From: Mactra quadrangularis
Lineage: Eukaryota > Mollusca > Bivalvia > Venerida > Mactridae
Direction: 5' to 3'
Assembly (NCBI GenBank): GCA_025267735.1
Contig: CM046297.1
Location: forward strand, 17,324,011-17,388,010
DNA length: 64,000 bases
Of the stretch, positions 14,326 through 24,550 are shown piece after piece. The translations under genes were made by a program, and so were the position numbers. Positions within the stretch are counted from its first letter, which is position 1; the number at the start of each line of letters is the position of its first letter. The notes beneath the pieces were generated by a model. The model did not search any database, was not told the origin of the DNA, and was given only the letters and a program-made list of their open reading frames with translations.

Positions 14326-14800
14326 CTATAAATTTTGTAATGTTGTATGTATTATAAATGAAATAAAGTATGAAACATGTCCATACTTTGTGTTAAGTTA
14401 AATATGATTACACTTAGTGTATGGAAACAAATTGTCTTGATATAGGTTATTTGAAGTAAGTCTAGTCATATAACATTTAAATATTTAGTCAACATGTAAA
14501 TAACAAATAAAATTTGAATGTGTAACGTTCTAATAAAAAATATTAAAGTATGCACTAAATTATTACAAGCAATACTATATCTTAATTTACATTCCCTGAA
14601 TAATTGGTATAGCTACAACCAATCGTCTTATTTCCTTAGTAAGTAACGCATGTCCTCCCTCTTTTATAAGTAGAACCAGGAACAAAGTCTCTCATTTCTT
14701 AACTAATCTCCATCATATATCGTTAATGACTAACGTATAACCACATGAATCAATTTTAAAGTTAAATACAAACAATCATATTATTTCCCCTTCCCTCAAA
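14326..14800. other. AT-rich non-coding stretch
   Basis: No gene, repeat array or RNA is recognised. Homology to segment B is only clear again from about 14,800. Confidence 0.5.
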
Positions 14801-14885
14801 GAAAGAAAAAACACCAACCACTCTCCCGATTACCAAAACCTACCCCCACCGACTATCCCATAACTTCCCCCCCCCATAACATTAA

Positions 14886-15116
14886 TTTTATTTCTTAACT
14901 AGATAAAACTAATATACAGGACCACAAGCCAGCAAGAATACAAATAATGGTGACCAAAGCATTCCGAACCTCTGATGCTGGGGGATATGAAGCCAATGAC
15001 TCTTAAAAACCCCAACAGACCGAACCCTCTACATGGTGGGGATGGGGCAAATGGGATGGGATATGCATGCGGGGACCTGAGATATCGGTGCAAATCTCAG
15101 ATCAGACACGGACAGA
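14886..15116 (-). other. Candidate terminal exon of a minus-strand transcript (copy A)
   Basis: Read on the minus strand, a pyrimidine-rich tract (TTTTTTTTGTCTTTAG) ends in an acceptor at 15,116/15,117. About 180 bp that are strongly conserved at 55,297-55,100 then follow, and an AATAAA signal lies at about 14,893-14,888. Joined to the donor at 16,065, the phase fits and a frame stays open until a TAG near 15,035. A different frame gives a 64-residue ORF (14,899-15,093) which is also open and similar in copy B; neither frame matches a family I know. The exon may be non-coding. The evidence is conservation of the block and splice signals between two paralogous copies. Confidence 0.35.
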
Positions 15117-15299
15117 CTAAAGACAAAAAAAACATGTAAGCATAATGGCAAAAAGTATAATTAATTAAACTACAATAAGGTTAAACAGATAAAAAAAACT
15201 AGAAATGTCATTTGTTAATAAACAAAGTATGTACAAGTCAAACGAATATATTTATTTGATAATGAGTAATAAAAATATAAGTTCACACTTTTACCAGTA

Positions 15300-15760
15300 C
15301 CCCCATACACAGGCACACATACCCAGTGATCGTGCGCAACCCGATCTCCACTCAGAGCCAGTGCAAATGCGTAGCCCATCCCCATACACTCACTCAGTGT
15401 TCGTATGACCCCATTAAAACACGTACTAAGTGCTCATGCGCACCCTATTTCCACACTCACACCCCACACTCACACTCGGTGCTCGTATGGTACTTATCCC
15501 AAACTAGTATTCAGTGCTCATGCGCACACCCATTCCCACATTCACATCCCACATTTACACCCCGTGCTCATACGCTCCTCCATCACACTATTACACAAAG
15601 CTCACACGCACCCTCACACTCATACTTGGTGCTTATACGGCCCCTAACCCAAAAATTATACTCAGTGCTCAAATGCACTCCCATCCCCACATTAACACTC
15701 CACACTCACACTCCATGCTCATACGCACCAATGCCACACTCTCACACAGCAATATATTAA
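15300..15760 (+). repeat. CA-rich degenerate repeat, segment A
   Basis: Repeated variants of GTGCTCATGCGCACCC alternate with CACACTCACACY tracts at irregular 30-65 bp spacing. Several overlapping His/Pro/Ser/Thr-rich open frames result from the composition and are not taken as genes. A similar CA-rich tract sits at the same relative place in segment B (55,480-55,670), in both cases about 100 bp after CATTTGTTAATAAACAAAGT. Confidence 0.8.
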
Positions 15761-16064
15761 CGTTTTTGATAGCTAATTGATGTGCTTCACGTATTAGTAA
15801 ACAATATTGAACTTGCCCTTGATTAACTTTCATATCGGTTATCGGATAAATTCGCCAAACAAACGAAATTTATAACATACTTGTTTGGTTTAAATCATTA
15901 ACTTATCGGATGGTTTACGAAGTTAGCCGAGCGTGAGCGTAGCATGCGATTGTAAACGAATATGCATCAAGGGCAATTTCAACCTTGTTTAATAATAACA
16001 AATACTTAAGTTTATCAACAAATGACATTTCTAGAAAATATATAGTGAATAAAAATACACTTAC
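15761..16064 (-). other. Putative intron of the minus-strand transcript, copy A
   Basis: No coding signal. Just inside the donor, a stretch including TTCTAGAAATGTCATTTGTT and ACTTAAGTATTTGTTA is conserved at 55,975-56,020. Confidence 0.3.
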
Positions 16065-16143
16065 CACGTCTTCTCTGTAACTGTCGTTAAGTCTTCCAGC
16101 ATGTTGAACCATAACAAAAGCGTTTTATTATTTACCTCGAAAA
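16065..16143 (-). other. Candidate exon with ATG and consensus donor (copy A)
   Basis: On the minus strand an AG at 16,145-16,144 precedes the exon, ATGCTGGAAGAC lies at 16,102-16,091, and the exon ends in GACGTG|GTAAGTG at 16,065. The paralogue at 56,109-56,044 has an AG at the matching place, the same ATGCTGGAAGAC, and GGAATCG|GTGAGTG. The two ATG-to-donor distances are 38 and 29 nt, a difference of nine, so the splice phase (2) is the same. The predicted N-termini both begin MLED followed by a hydrophobic residue and S/T-T. A real first coding exon or a conserved non-coding exon both fit. Confidence 0.4.
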
Positions 16144-16316
16144 CTATAAGGAAACCATTTAGTCACAAGTTTTTTATTGTGCAGATTTGATAAATACTTA
16201 ATTTGAAATAACACCACTTAAATATCATTAGCTGAAATAAAAAGAAAATAAAGACAGACAAGCAGTAAGGCTAAAATCTAAGTTTTTTAGAAACTTAAAT
16301 TTCATGTAAAGTTTTG

Positions 16317-16604
16317 GTTAACGCCCAAGCTACACATTGTTTAAGGTCATGTCACAGCGGTCAGACAACCTACTCACCGTTCCTGGAAAGACCAAAACTC
16401 TGGATTTAGCTGTTTTAACCAGTTACTAGGCATATACCTCCGTCAGTGATTGACACATGCCCTACATGATTAATGATCAGTAACTTCACTGGTAGAAATC
16501 ATTCAATGACCAAGCTCAACGAAAGTATACTCCACCCGAGTATCGAACCCACGACCTATCAATCAGTAGATTTGCGTGCAAACAAATGAGCAAGACGGGC
16601 GGCT
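16317..16604 (-). mobile_element. SINE family A, minus-strand copy
   Basis: The minus strand reads GCCGCCCGTCTTGCTCATTT at the head and GGGTTCGATACTCGGGTGGA over the B box. The body contains GAATGATTTCTACCAG and the tail ends near GGGCGTTAACC. It is more diverged than the copies at 21,118 and 24,176. Confidence 0.8.
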
Positions 16605-17726
16605 CTAAAAAATTTTTTACATTAACTTAATTCGGAAATTTTAATGTCATGTACTTAAAAGTTAATATACAGTATTTTGACTAGTGTCAACTGTCAAACT
16701 GACAGGACAAATACGGAGCTACCAGCACATAATTTTGTAACTAAGAGCACAGCTTCGTAAGTGACTGCCAACTGTCGTACAGCAGTAAAAATCAGAATTG
16801 CTGTAAAAATATTTCATTGTTAATTTCTAAGAAAGTTTGTTGGTTAATCCCATTAACAATGGATTTGTGAGGAGAAGAAAGATTTACGCAAAATTATATA
16901 TAACAAGATTTCGCAACCCTTACATATAATTTTGTATGCAGAAAACAGTCTATGGTGTCATAACCAAATATCATCTCTATAACCTTCCATGAGTAATAAC
17001 CAGCAACATTTTACGAAGATGCACAAGTCTTATACGTGAGCTTTGGGGTTAGAGATCCTGGGTTCGAATCACTCAAGGGGTATAGCTTATCTTTTGACGC
17101 TATTAAAATTCTGAGTGTGTCACTCTGCCAGGTGTACATCTGTAAATAGTGTCCTAAATGATGGTAAATTCAATTATCAGGGGTTATCGTACATTAATGG
17201 TTGGTCGATTTATTATGTATATAGGAAAGCAGAAAATTAAAAACGGAGTTGGACTCAAAATGAGTTTTTACGTATTAAAAATTAAGTTTTAAATTTAGTA
17301 TTAAAAATATACTTCCTTTATCAAATAGATGAGGACATTGATTATTGTCATCAAACAAATCAAAATAAACAGATGATTATATTACAGCAGGACTTCCATA
17401 ACACTTTGTAAACCCATAGAATCTGAAAGCATAAGAACATATCTATAAGGATGCGGAGTTTGAAGAGGAGTATAACAAGCACCCAACCGATTTGACACAT
17501 ATTTGCTGGGAAAAAAACACGATGAAAAATTAAATCTCATCCATATATTATTCAAATCCTAATTCATGGGCTGTTTATACGTACAAGTATGAGCAAACCC
17601 ACATATTTGAGATTCAGAGTAAGATTATTATGATTGTGTAGTTGATTAGTAACAAGGGAAGTAAATCTTCCAAAGTTAGTGTTTATTATCTGTACGAGTT
17701 ATTTCCCTTGTCTATATTTAAATATA
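16605..17726. other. Non-coding region with a tRNA-like scrap and a conserved segment
   Basis: About 17,035-17,085 (plus strand) holds a B-box-like GGGTTCGAATC in a tRNA-like context without a good A box, probably a SINE relic. About 17,300-17,450 is conserved with 56,490-56,640. The remainder is AT-rich without recognisable features. Confidence 0.45.
17310..17422 (-). other. Candidate exon with conserved acceptor (copy A, damaged)
   Basis: On the minus strand CTTATGCTTTCAG|ATTCTATG gives an acceptor before 17,422. The paralogue at 56,610 reads CTTATTGTTTTCAG|ATTG. About 110 bp of homology follow. A contains ATGGAAGTCCTGCTGTAA where B has ATGGAAGCACTGCTGTGA, so a stop is kept at the same place with a different codon. 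Between acceptor and that point A lacks 8 bp relative to B, which breaks the frame found in B. Confidence 0.35.
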
Positions 17727-18593
17727 CCCAAACGAAAAAGAAACGCAGGGTAAAATGATATGGAATAACTTTTTATCGCCTTGGTGTAAGATGATGAAAA
17801 TTGGTCAGATTATCATCAAGGCATCTATTTACTCAACACATAATGAAAAGTTACTGAAGCATGAAACGTTCAGTGTCACGTAATACAAGTGAAGAAATGC
17901 AAAAATTTCGTGCATAATAAATTTGATAATTTCTTCAACACATCTTTTCATATCATCCAATACTCTAGACATTTATACACTGTTTTCCGCATTAAAACTC
18001 TGTTTTAACTTTCTACGTTAATGGCAAGGCTTACTGACGTTCAGCGGGGTCAGGCCATTACGTTGCTAATGCAAGGTCAAACGCAACAGCAGGTGGCTAT
18101 GCAGTTTGGCGTGAATGTTTCGACCATAGTGCGACTTGTTCGTCGACTTAGGGAAACTGGAAGGCTTGCCGACCGGCCTCGGACAGTACGTCCGCGCGTT
18201 ACGACACGACGTCAGGACACGGCTATACGTCTCGTAAACCTGCATATCGTTACGTTACTGCCACTGAAACTGCTAAGAATACAGTAGGCAATCATAACCG
18301 TCGTATTCACTCCCAAACTAAGGAACCGATTACGTGAGGCGGGTCTTCGTTGTAAACGTCCATGCATTGGTTTGCCTCTTACTCCTCCACGTCGCGCGCG
18401 TCGAATGACTTGGTTAGCGGCACATTCCCCTCGGGAATAACACAAAAAGTAAAGGTCAAAATCCAACGAAAATTTCCAAATTTAGTTCACGAAAGATAGT
18501 TCTTGATAAATCAATATCCCAATTTCAATGTCATTCTTATAATTCACCTCAAATCACCACTGAAGTTTACCCTGCGTTTCTTTTTCGTTTGAG
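17727..18593 (+). mobile_element. Non-autonomous Tc1/mariner-type element, 867 bp
   Basis: The 28-bp ends are CCCAAACGAAAAAGAAACGC followed by AGGGTAAA, and the inverse at the right; they match at 27 of 28 positions. Each end is flanked by TA (17,725-17,726 and 18,594-18,595), the expected target duplication. Inside is the N-terminal part of a transposase only, so the element could move only with help. The near-identical TIRs suggest fairly recent transposition. The paralogous position in segment B does not carry this element. Confidence 0.85.
18021..18431 (+). pseudogene. Tc1-like transposase, N-terminal remnant
   Basis: The first frame (18,021-18,287) starts MARLTDVQRGQAITLLMQGQ. It continues as a helix-turn-helix DNA-binding region typical of the IS630/Tc1/mariner superfamily, followed by an Arg-rich linker (GRLADRPRTVRPR). 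After a frame break, the shifted frame reads LREAGLRCKRPCIG...LTPPRRARR, the second DNA-binding subdomain, and stops at about 18,431. Everything that should follow, namely the DDE catalytic domain of about 200 residues, is absent and the right TIR is only about 130 bp away. It is a deletion derivative, not functional as a transposase; DNA binding by the fragment is only possible in principle. Confidence 0.8.
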
Positions 18594-19693
18594 TACGAAC
18601 CCACTGCCAATGACTGACCAATTTGTGCAAAGGTATTGAGTACAGATTAAGCTAACAATGATTGACAGTTTTAGGGTGGACAAATGAAGAAAGTGAAAAG
18701 AAAGAAATTGGAAAAAATGATTGTGTTTCCCGCCCTTTGACCAGACCTCTCTGGCTACCGGCTAAGTCATTGGTACCTGTGCCATGTGGCATATAAAATG
18801 CAGTTTGCAATTCAGTTAAAGTTTAACTTATGTTATAACAGTGTTTAGTCCTGAAATCTGTGAAAAATTTAATCAGAATCGGATAATTCTATATCTGTTA
18901 AATTTACTGTCAGAAGTGTTCAGTACAATGTTCAATATGTATAAAGATTTCATTTGTAATGAAACCAAGTTTATAATTGCTCAAATTTAAAATGAAATAG
19001 AAAATGGTGGTAGCCTGACTAATATGTCAATATCATAATACTGGAGCAGTGTTCCAGTTCTATGATACATGCAAACAATTCGAGAGATCCTAGGTTCGAA
19101 CCCCAGCAGAGGCCATTTTGCAAGAACGATTACTCCGATAATTCCAATTTGTCCATGTATAAATTGGTATTTGTGAATGTAAAATGTTACTAGTTGTACA
19201 TTCAAGGTTGTGTAAAATACTCCGAATAAAAATGTAGAGAAAGTAACTAGAAGTCCGGCGACCAGGGCAAAAAAGATATTTTACTGACACATCATCGTAT
19301 AAAATTCACAATGCACATTTTCACTATTATTAGTAAATGTTGAATGCCAAAGTGGTCTGCTTAAATCAGTAAAATGATGAGCGTGCGGCATATTTTCAAC
19401 TTTTGAGTGGGCAAATCTATTGATAAAAAAACAAAAACACGCATGACCTATAAAACAATCTGTAGGTGAAAAGTCCGAACAAAAAAACAATAAAACAAGT
19501 CTTGAATTTAACAATGATTTAAGGCTATAAAAATTAAAGATATTGGGTATCAAGACATGGGGTACAAAATGAAATATAAATTATCTTGAAAAAATGTAAT
19601 CAAATAATATTAATCCAATTCAATAAATATTCCAAATACAGAAAATTCAAATTAAAAATGGCTGTTTTTTAAAAGTGTTTGATTGGATATCAG
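18594..19693. other. AT-rich non-coding region with a tRNA-like scrap
   Basis: At about 19,060-19,118 on the plus strand CGAGAGATCCTAGGTTCGAA shows a B box (GGTTCGAACCCC), but no convincing cloverleaf can be drawn; it is probably a SINE relic. Open frames on the minus strand here are AT-rich and unconvincing. The part from about 19,600 is conserved with 60,080 onward. Confidence 0.45.
19600..19692 (-). promoter_or_regulatory. Conserved CCAAT-containing block, copy A (possible promoter)
   Basis: The minus strand carries ATCCAATCAAACAC followed by a GCCATTTTTAATTTGAA-like stretch; copy B at 60,160-60,226 has the same order. A CCAAT box and conservation between paralogues upstream of the inferred minus-strand exons are compatible with a promoter. 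There is no direct evidence of transcription. Confidence 0.25.
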
Positions 19694-19836
19694 GGGCAAG
19701 TTTCCTGGGCATTATCGCTAGCTAGTGCTTTGTGCCCTGGTACCCTTCTTACACCAAAAATAATTAACATTCGATATCAAATTAAGGGTACCAGAGGACT
19801 AAACGCTAGCTAGCAATATGCTTAGGAAACTCGCCC
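19694..19836. mobile_element. 143-bp MITE with 3-bp target duplication CAG
   Basis: The left end GGGCAAGTTTCCTGGGCA and the inverted right end GGGCGAGTTTCCTAAGCA start imperfect TIRs of about 53 bp that both run to CTGGTACCCTT. CAG flanks both sides (19,691-19,693, 19,837-19,839). The matching place in segment B (60,225-60,227) holds a single CAG without the insertion, so the boundaries are seen directly. A 3-bp duplication is known for PIF/Harbinger and CACTA elements; PIF/Harbinger is my guess. A related fragment in reverse lies at 60,545-60,600. Confidence 0.85.
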
Positions 19837-21117
19837 CAGATTAATGTTGATTTGAATAAGAATGACCGGAGGCTGAAGTTTCAAAGGTGACAAATTGATT
19901 GGTCAGCACATGACTAATCTAACTACGAGTAATAAAATGATGATATAGACTATTATTGCGCTGACACATCGAAATATAGACCGGTCAAATTGAATGATCT
20001 ACGAAATACTTAGCATTTAGCAAGGGGGGGGGTGCAAGTTAATTTACATGATATTGAATCGAACCAAAGCCCCTTTCCCTAAGTCGTGGACCCTGCATGA
20101 GTGTATCTTCATAGGATCCATACCTAAGTGTAAAGTCTACCACGTAACTATGATAGAAAGATTGAAGGCAAATGAATACAGTGGTCGTATTATACCTTAG
20201 GTACAGCAAGATCTCTGTAGATTTATTATAGGGTACATGGCTACAGGTTTGAGCATTAGAATTACAAAACTTACCAACTTAATACTCAGGTAACCGGTAC
20301 CAGTTTAAAACAATGAAAATACCATAGAAATACACAACGGTACTTACTCGTCACTCACTGACATTCGCATTTTAACTTTAAATTCCAAGCAAAACACAGA
20401 ATTTGTAGTCTAAATGTATATATATATTTTGTATATACATTTTAGTACGAATACTTTACACTATGACTGGCTTTACAATAAAAGGAATGCTTACTTGTTC
20501 ATGTAATTCAAACAAAACTAGGAATATGCCCCTTACCAATTAGCAACGTTCTCAACACAAAGAGAGAACACGTGAAAAATTCACTAATAGTGGCATAGCA
20601 AACAATTTTCAATTGGAGAGCTAAATATTTGACAGATTTGTCTAGTGGGAAATAAATACGCTATTTCACACAAGACAAATCTCGTTTCGTGTAAATCGCA
20701 TAATACATGTATTTATTAAATAACATGTTGGGGGGGGCTAACCCTTCTAGTCCCCCTTTTCCTATGGGTCTGACTAAAACATATAGAGAATATTTAGATA
20801 GCCTAATATTTCATTCACTGAATTCAATACACGTTATAAAAACACAGGCGTGGCTAGACATTAATCCGTAAAAACAACTAGCGCTCTATTTCAACACTGC
20901 TTGCTGTGTAATTTCTGAGTTTTCGTACTGACAGAAACGAGATGATTATTATACCTCCTGTTGAAGACATCTTTAATTTCCATTTAATATTTGATTTATC
21001 AGTTACTACTCACGTTAATATTTTGAGTCCTTATTCGTTAACTTGTTCCTATGAATACGTAGCTTGTACTAAATACGTTACTTACTAGCAATATTGCACA
21101 TTTACCAGACTATAATG
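19837..21117. other. Non-coding region after the end of segment A homology
   Basis: Homology to segment B fades at about 19,930. Short G/C homopolymers lie at 20,022-20,031 and 20,730-20,736, and an AT palindrome (AAATGTATATATATATTTTG and inverse) at about 20,413-20,445. No gene or known element is recognised. Confidence 0.45.
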
Positions 21118-21437
21118 AGCCGCGCCGGCTAGCTCAGTTGGTAGCACGCAAGACTACTAATCGAGGGGTGGTGGGTTCGATTCCCGAGCGGGCATACTTT
21201 TGTGGAGCTTGGTCATGAAATTATTTCTACGGCCATTCTCCCTCCTACCTATGACTTTAATCATGTAGTGCAGTTGTCAATCATTTATGAAAGTATGCGC
21301 TTAGTAGTTGGTTTACAGTTAAATCGAGAGATTTAGCCTTTCCAGGAGGAGTGAGTAGGTTGACTGACCACCGTTATATGACCTATACAATGTGCTGATA
21401 CGGCATTAAACCCAATAAAAACAAACAAAACAAACCA
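21118..21437 (+). mobile_element. SINE family A, full-length copy
   Basis: The tRNA-like head has an A box (TAGCTCAGTTGGTAGCACGC) and a B box (GGTGGGTTCGATTCC). The body begins ATACTTTTGTGGAGCTTGGT and the tail is CTTTCCAGGAGGAGTGAGTA, then TATATGACCTATACAATGTG, ending in TTAAACCCAATAAAAACAAA. The A and B boxes serve as an internal RNA polymerase III promoter in this class. The tail resembles the LINE end at 63,868-63,920. Confidence 0.9.
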
Positions 21438-22400
21438 AACTATATCATCTACAGTAGATATCTTAAAGATAACCTTAACAAGCCTGACCATTCTCATTCA
21501 TTAACACTGTTTTCTTCGTTTTAATTTGTTCTACTTTACACGCTGGTATAAAATCGTAAACAAAATTACACTAGTTGGATGCCATTAAACTCACTAACTT
21601 TGATCCGGGTTTTACTGTCCGGGCTTTCCGGTATTTACCTCGAACCCAATACGGACGAATTTATCGAATCATTTTACATGTGACTTCCTTATACGAAGGG
21701 ACAGGCGCTCCATGTTATCCGATTAATATGGCGAATATTAAAATAAGTTATGGAAGAAAACCCTACCTATATATGGCATTTTAGTTTATGTCCCACACTG
21801 ATCCAGGACTGAAACGATTCACTGGAAAGTCGATTCGATGCAATTGGATTTTTCTTTCGATAAATTTTAAAGAATAACTTATTCCAAATATACAGAAATA
21901 CATTCATTAAAACTTTTGAGCTTAAAACTAACTTATATTGATAAAAGTGTTTCTTAAATTAATAACATTTTCTTTTTGATCAATTTGGAAGATCAATAAA
22001 GCAAATGAGGTTTCATACAGATTTATTTATCGCTAGTTTATCATTGTAACTAAAAGTCTTAAATTCTTTTAACTTTTATAGATAAGTTTAAAGGCTGTGC
22101 TCCAAATCGAAATCAAATCAGTGCCCTCACAATCGACTATCGATGAACCGAATAGAATCGTTGCAGCCCTGAACTGATCACAAAATGTAACGTGGTAAAG
22201 GTACCGTGATAAACTTACTTTTTAAAGTCAAGATGGGAAATGACAACCAACTTCACTAAGTTAATGTTACTTTTTTTAGTTTTCTAATGTGACATCGAGC
22301 ACGTGATCATCACAGGGACATAATATGCCCCTTAACTGGCCCCGATAAGGACCGATACCCATATAAAGAAAAGGTCACAAAGTCGGCAATATCATCAAGA
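21438..22400. other. Non-coding spacer
   Basis: AT-rich with short open frames only. No protein family, repeat array or structured RNA is recognised. Confidence 0.5.
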
Positions 22401-22690
22401 ACGGTTCGGTAGCGCAGTTGGTGGCGCGTCTAGATTTCGAATCTAGTGTCCCTTAGAGGTACGGGTTCGAAGCCCAACCGGGGAGGTTATATCCTTCCAT
22501 GAAAATTTGACAATAATGTCAATTTTCCTCTATCAATGAAGTACATGGAGACAGTTTCGGCCTTGTGGAAGGGTATGCGAGTACTGGCTATAGACAAGGG
22601 TCCAGGAAAGCTAGGTTAGGTGCGCTGGACGCCGTAAAATAACCTTATAACCTAACCGTGTTGGCACGGCGTTAAACCGAGTATAAAATA
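22401..22690 (+). mobile_element. SINE family B, full-length copy
   Basis: The head looks like a tRNA: GGTAGCGCAGTTGGTGGCGC (D arm/A box), TCTAGATTTCGAATCTAG (anticodon stem-loop with TCG in the loop) and GTACGGGTTCGAAGCCC (T arm/B box). The body has TTGACAATAATGTCAATTTT. The tail, GGTCCAGGAAAGCTAGGTTA, ends ACGGCGTTAAACC. The tail shares its plan with SINE family A although the heads differ. Confidence 0.9.
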
Positions 22691-23385
22691 GCTCGTCTGT
22701 CATAACATGAGACAAATCTAAATATATTCTATGCAACTTAACTATAGCACGTAGTCAGCTTTCCTTGCAAGACACGTCTGGTTTATAATTATTATGCTTG
22801 CTCATTTTGGTGCAATCAAGATTATATGATACAATGTATCTACATGTACATTTCTTTTAAATAAAGGCAATAAAAATAAATACATTAATTAATAATTAAA
22901 GAATATTTTATAAATAAATATGCTTACCTCTCCATGCGGTCGTTTCTTTTCCCAACTACACCTATAGGCTATACACAAACTACCACTAGTAAGCACGGAG
23001 AGTCCGTGATTCACGTTCCACGCTCCACTGTACATTAAACCGTCATTGAATTTAGATGTGTACAATAATGTAAACACACTCGTTCCAGCCAAGTGACCGC
23101 ACTATACTTCATAATCAAAACAAAAGCACAAAATTAACCTGTTCGTTTTATGTTTTTTACTTTTTTTGAAAAACCACATTATTTTAAATATTAAGAACAA
23201 CTTTTCTGTATGTTAATTTTGCTTTAGTTGTATTCCTGCTGATTTAATTCCATGAGTTATGGTCCCTATAAGGTCATTAAATACTAGGCCTTTTACCTTC
23301 AGTCGGCAATGCTATTAAATTTTTTAATGAGTTTATGTGATTTTGCTAGTCTGGATTACCTGCCCCTTACCACTATCGTTATCGG
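22691..23385. other. Spacer containing one possible exon
   Basis: Apart from the possible exon at 22,928-23,101 (minus), the stretch is AT-rich and shows nothing identifiable. Confidence 0.4.
22928..23101 (-). CDS. Possible internal exon, 58 codons, unknown family
   Basis: On the minus strand the segment is bounded by an acceptor-like ATGAAGTATAG| at 23,102 and a good donor GGAGAG|GTAAGCAT at 22,928. Its 174 nt form 58 whole codons (phase 0-0) without a stop. The peptide contains FNDGLMYSGAWNVNHGLSVL near residues 18-37, two cysteines at 43 and 48, and a basic stretch EKKRPHGE at its end. An in-frame TAG lies just upstream of the acceptor, as expected if the exon starts there. I recognise no domain, and a chance ORF with chance signals remains quite possible. 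Confidence 0.25.
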
Positions 23386-23665
23386 GTCAGGCAAGCCGTG
23401 ATCATGGCGGCCTCCTCAGTAATTATTCAGGAAATACTTAGTATTACGTTTTCTTAATCCTGCATGATCATTTGCTGACGTTAGAATTTCGGATACTTTA
23501 TTTAGCATAGATGTAATCGAACAACTAAAGAAAGTATCCACTGTAATTCTTGTACAATGATCCTTTGATTTAAGCCTGTGTAGTGAGAATTTATCATTTG
23601 ACAACATAATTATCCAATACCTAATTTATTACATCGGGCGCGGCCATGATCATGGTTTGCCTGAC
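23386..23665. mobile_element. 280-bp TIR element (MITE-like)
   Basis: Left GTCAGGCAAGCCGTGATCAT and the inverted right GTCAGGCAAACCATGATCAT continue as GGC-rich sequence, giving TIRs of about 26 bp with few mismatches. No clear target duplication is seen. A 63-codon minus-strand ORF (23,416-23,607) lies between the TIRs; it resembles nothing I know. Confidence 0.6.
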
Positions 23666-23869
23666 GTACTTTTACCTGTCAAAGTACGACTGGGAACCAG
23701 ACAATGTTTTTTCAGATGAAGGCTCGATTGAAATTCTTTCGCTAAAAAATGTGCTATTGTTTGTTCCGGTTAGAGATAAGTGTGAGATGTCTTTACCCTA
23801 GAACCTGGTTTAAAGTTTAAACCTCCAGTAGCTTTTAGTTTGTCACTGTTCGTTCCATGGCGGAAACGG

Positions 23870-24550
23870 GTTTCTCTTCTAAAACTGTATGACCTAGAAA
23901 TTTCATATTTGGCGCATGGTATAACCTTAGATTCCTCTGCGAAGAGTGCTCAAATTATTTCCCTTAAGTAAAAAAAAGACCCCATTCCAGAAATAACAAA
24001 CTTTACTTAGAGTTTTATCCGCAAATGTTAAAAATTCTCGTTAACTGTGAAGTCTAGAGCTTTCATATTTGGCATGTGGGATCAATTAATGATCTTCTTT
24101 AAAGCTTGCTCAAATTATGCATCTGGGGTAAAAAATAGACCCTTCCCAGGGGTCACTAGTTAAACATAGAGTTAAGCCGCCCGGCTAGCTCAGTTGGTAG
24201 CACGCAAGTCTACTGATCGAGGGGTTGTGGGTTCGATTCCCGGGCGGGGCATACTTTCGTGGAGTTTGGTCATGAAATTATTTCTACGGCCATTCTCCCT
24301 CCTACCAATGATTTTTAATTATGTAGATGCTTAGCAGTTGGTTAACAGCTAAATCTAGAGATTTAGCCTTTCCAGGAGGAGTGAGTAGATTGACTGACTA
24401 CCGTTATATGACCTATAAAATGTGTTGCTACGGCGTTAAACCCAACAAAACAAACATAAACAGAGTTATGTAAGAAAATGTTTAAGAATCTTTTCTTGAC
24501 CAGTGTGACCTAGAACTTTCATATTTAGCATTTGGGATCATTAAATGAAA
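23870..24550 (+). repeat. Three tandem units of about 160-170 bp, third split by a SINE
   Basis: The motif TTTCATATTTGGCATGTGGG and variants occurs at about 23,902, 24,060 and 24,518. It is preceded by ACTGTATGACCTAGAA-like sequence and followed in the first two by GCTCAAATTAT and a ...GACCC stretch. Removing the 287-bp SINE at 24,176-24,462 brings the third unit to about 170 bp from the second. Confidence 0.65.
24176..24462 (+). mobile_element. SINE family A, full-length copy
   Basis: It starts GCCGCCCGGCTAGCTCAGTT and has a B box GTGGGTTCGATTCCCGGG. It carries the same body and tail as the copy at 21,118, ending ACGGCGTTAAACCCAACAAA. It interrupts the third unit of a local 160-170 bp tandem repeat and is therefore younger than that repeat. 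Confidence 0.9.

Noticed and set aside
15205..15780. Overlapping His/Pro/Ser/Thr-rich frames up to 144 codons
   Set aside because: Three overlapping frames are open at once because of the CA-rich composition; the frames are not conserved in the equivalent tract at 55,480-55,670.
22401..22485. Functional tRNA-Arg(TCG)
   Set aside because: The cloverleaf-like head is followed by the body and tail typical of SINE family B and recurs at 40,272 and 42,772; it is the SINE promoter region.
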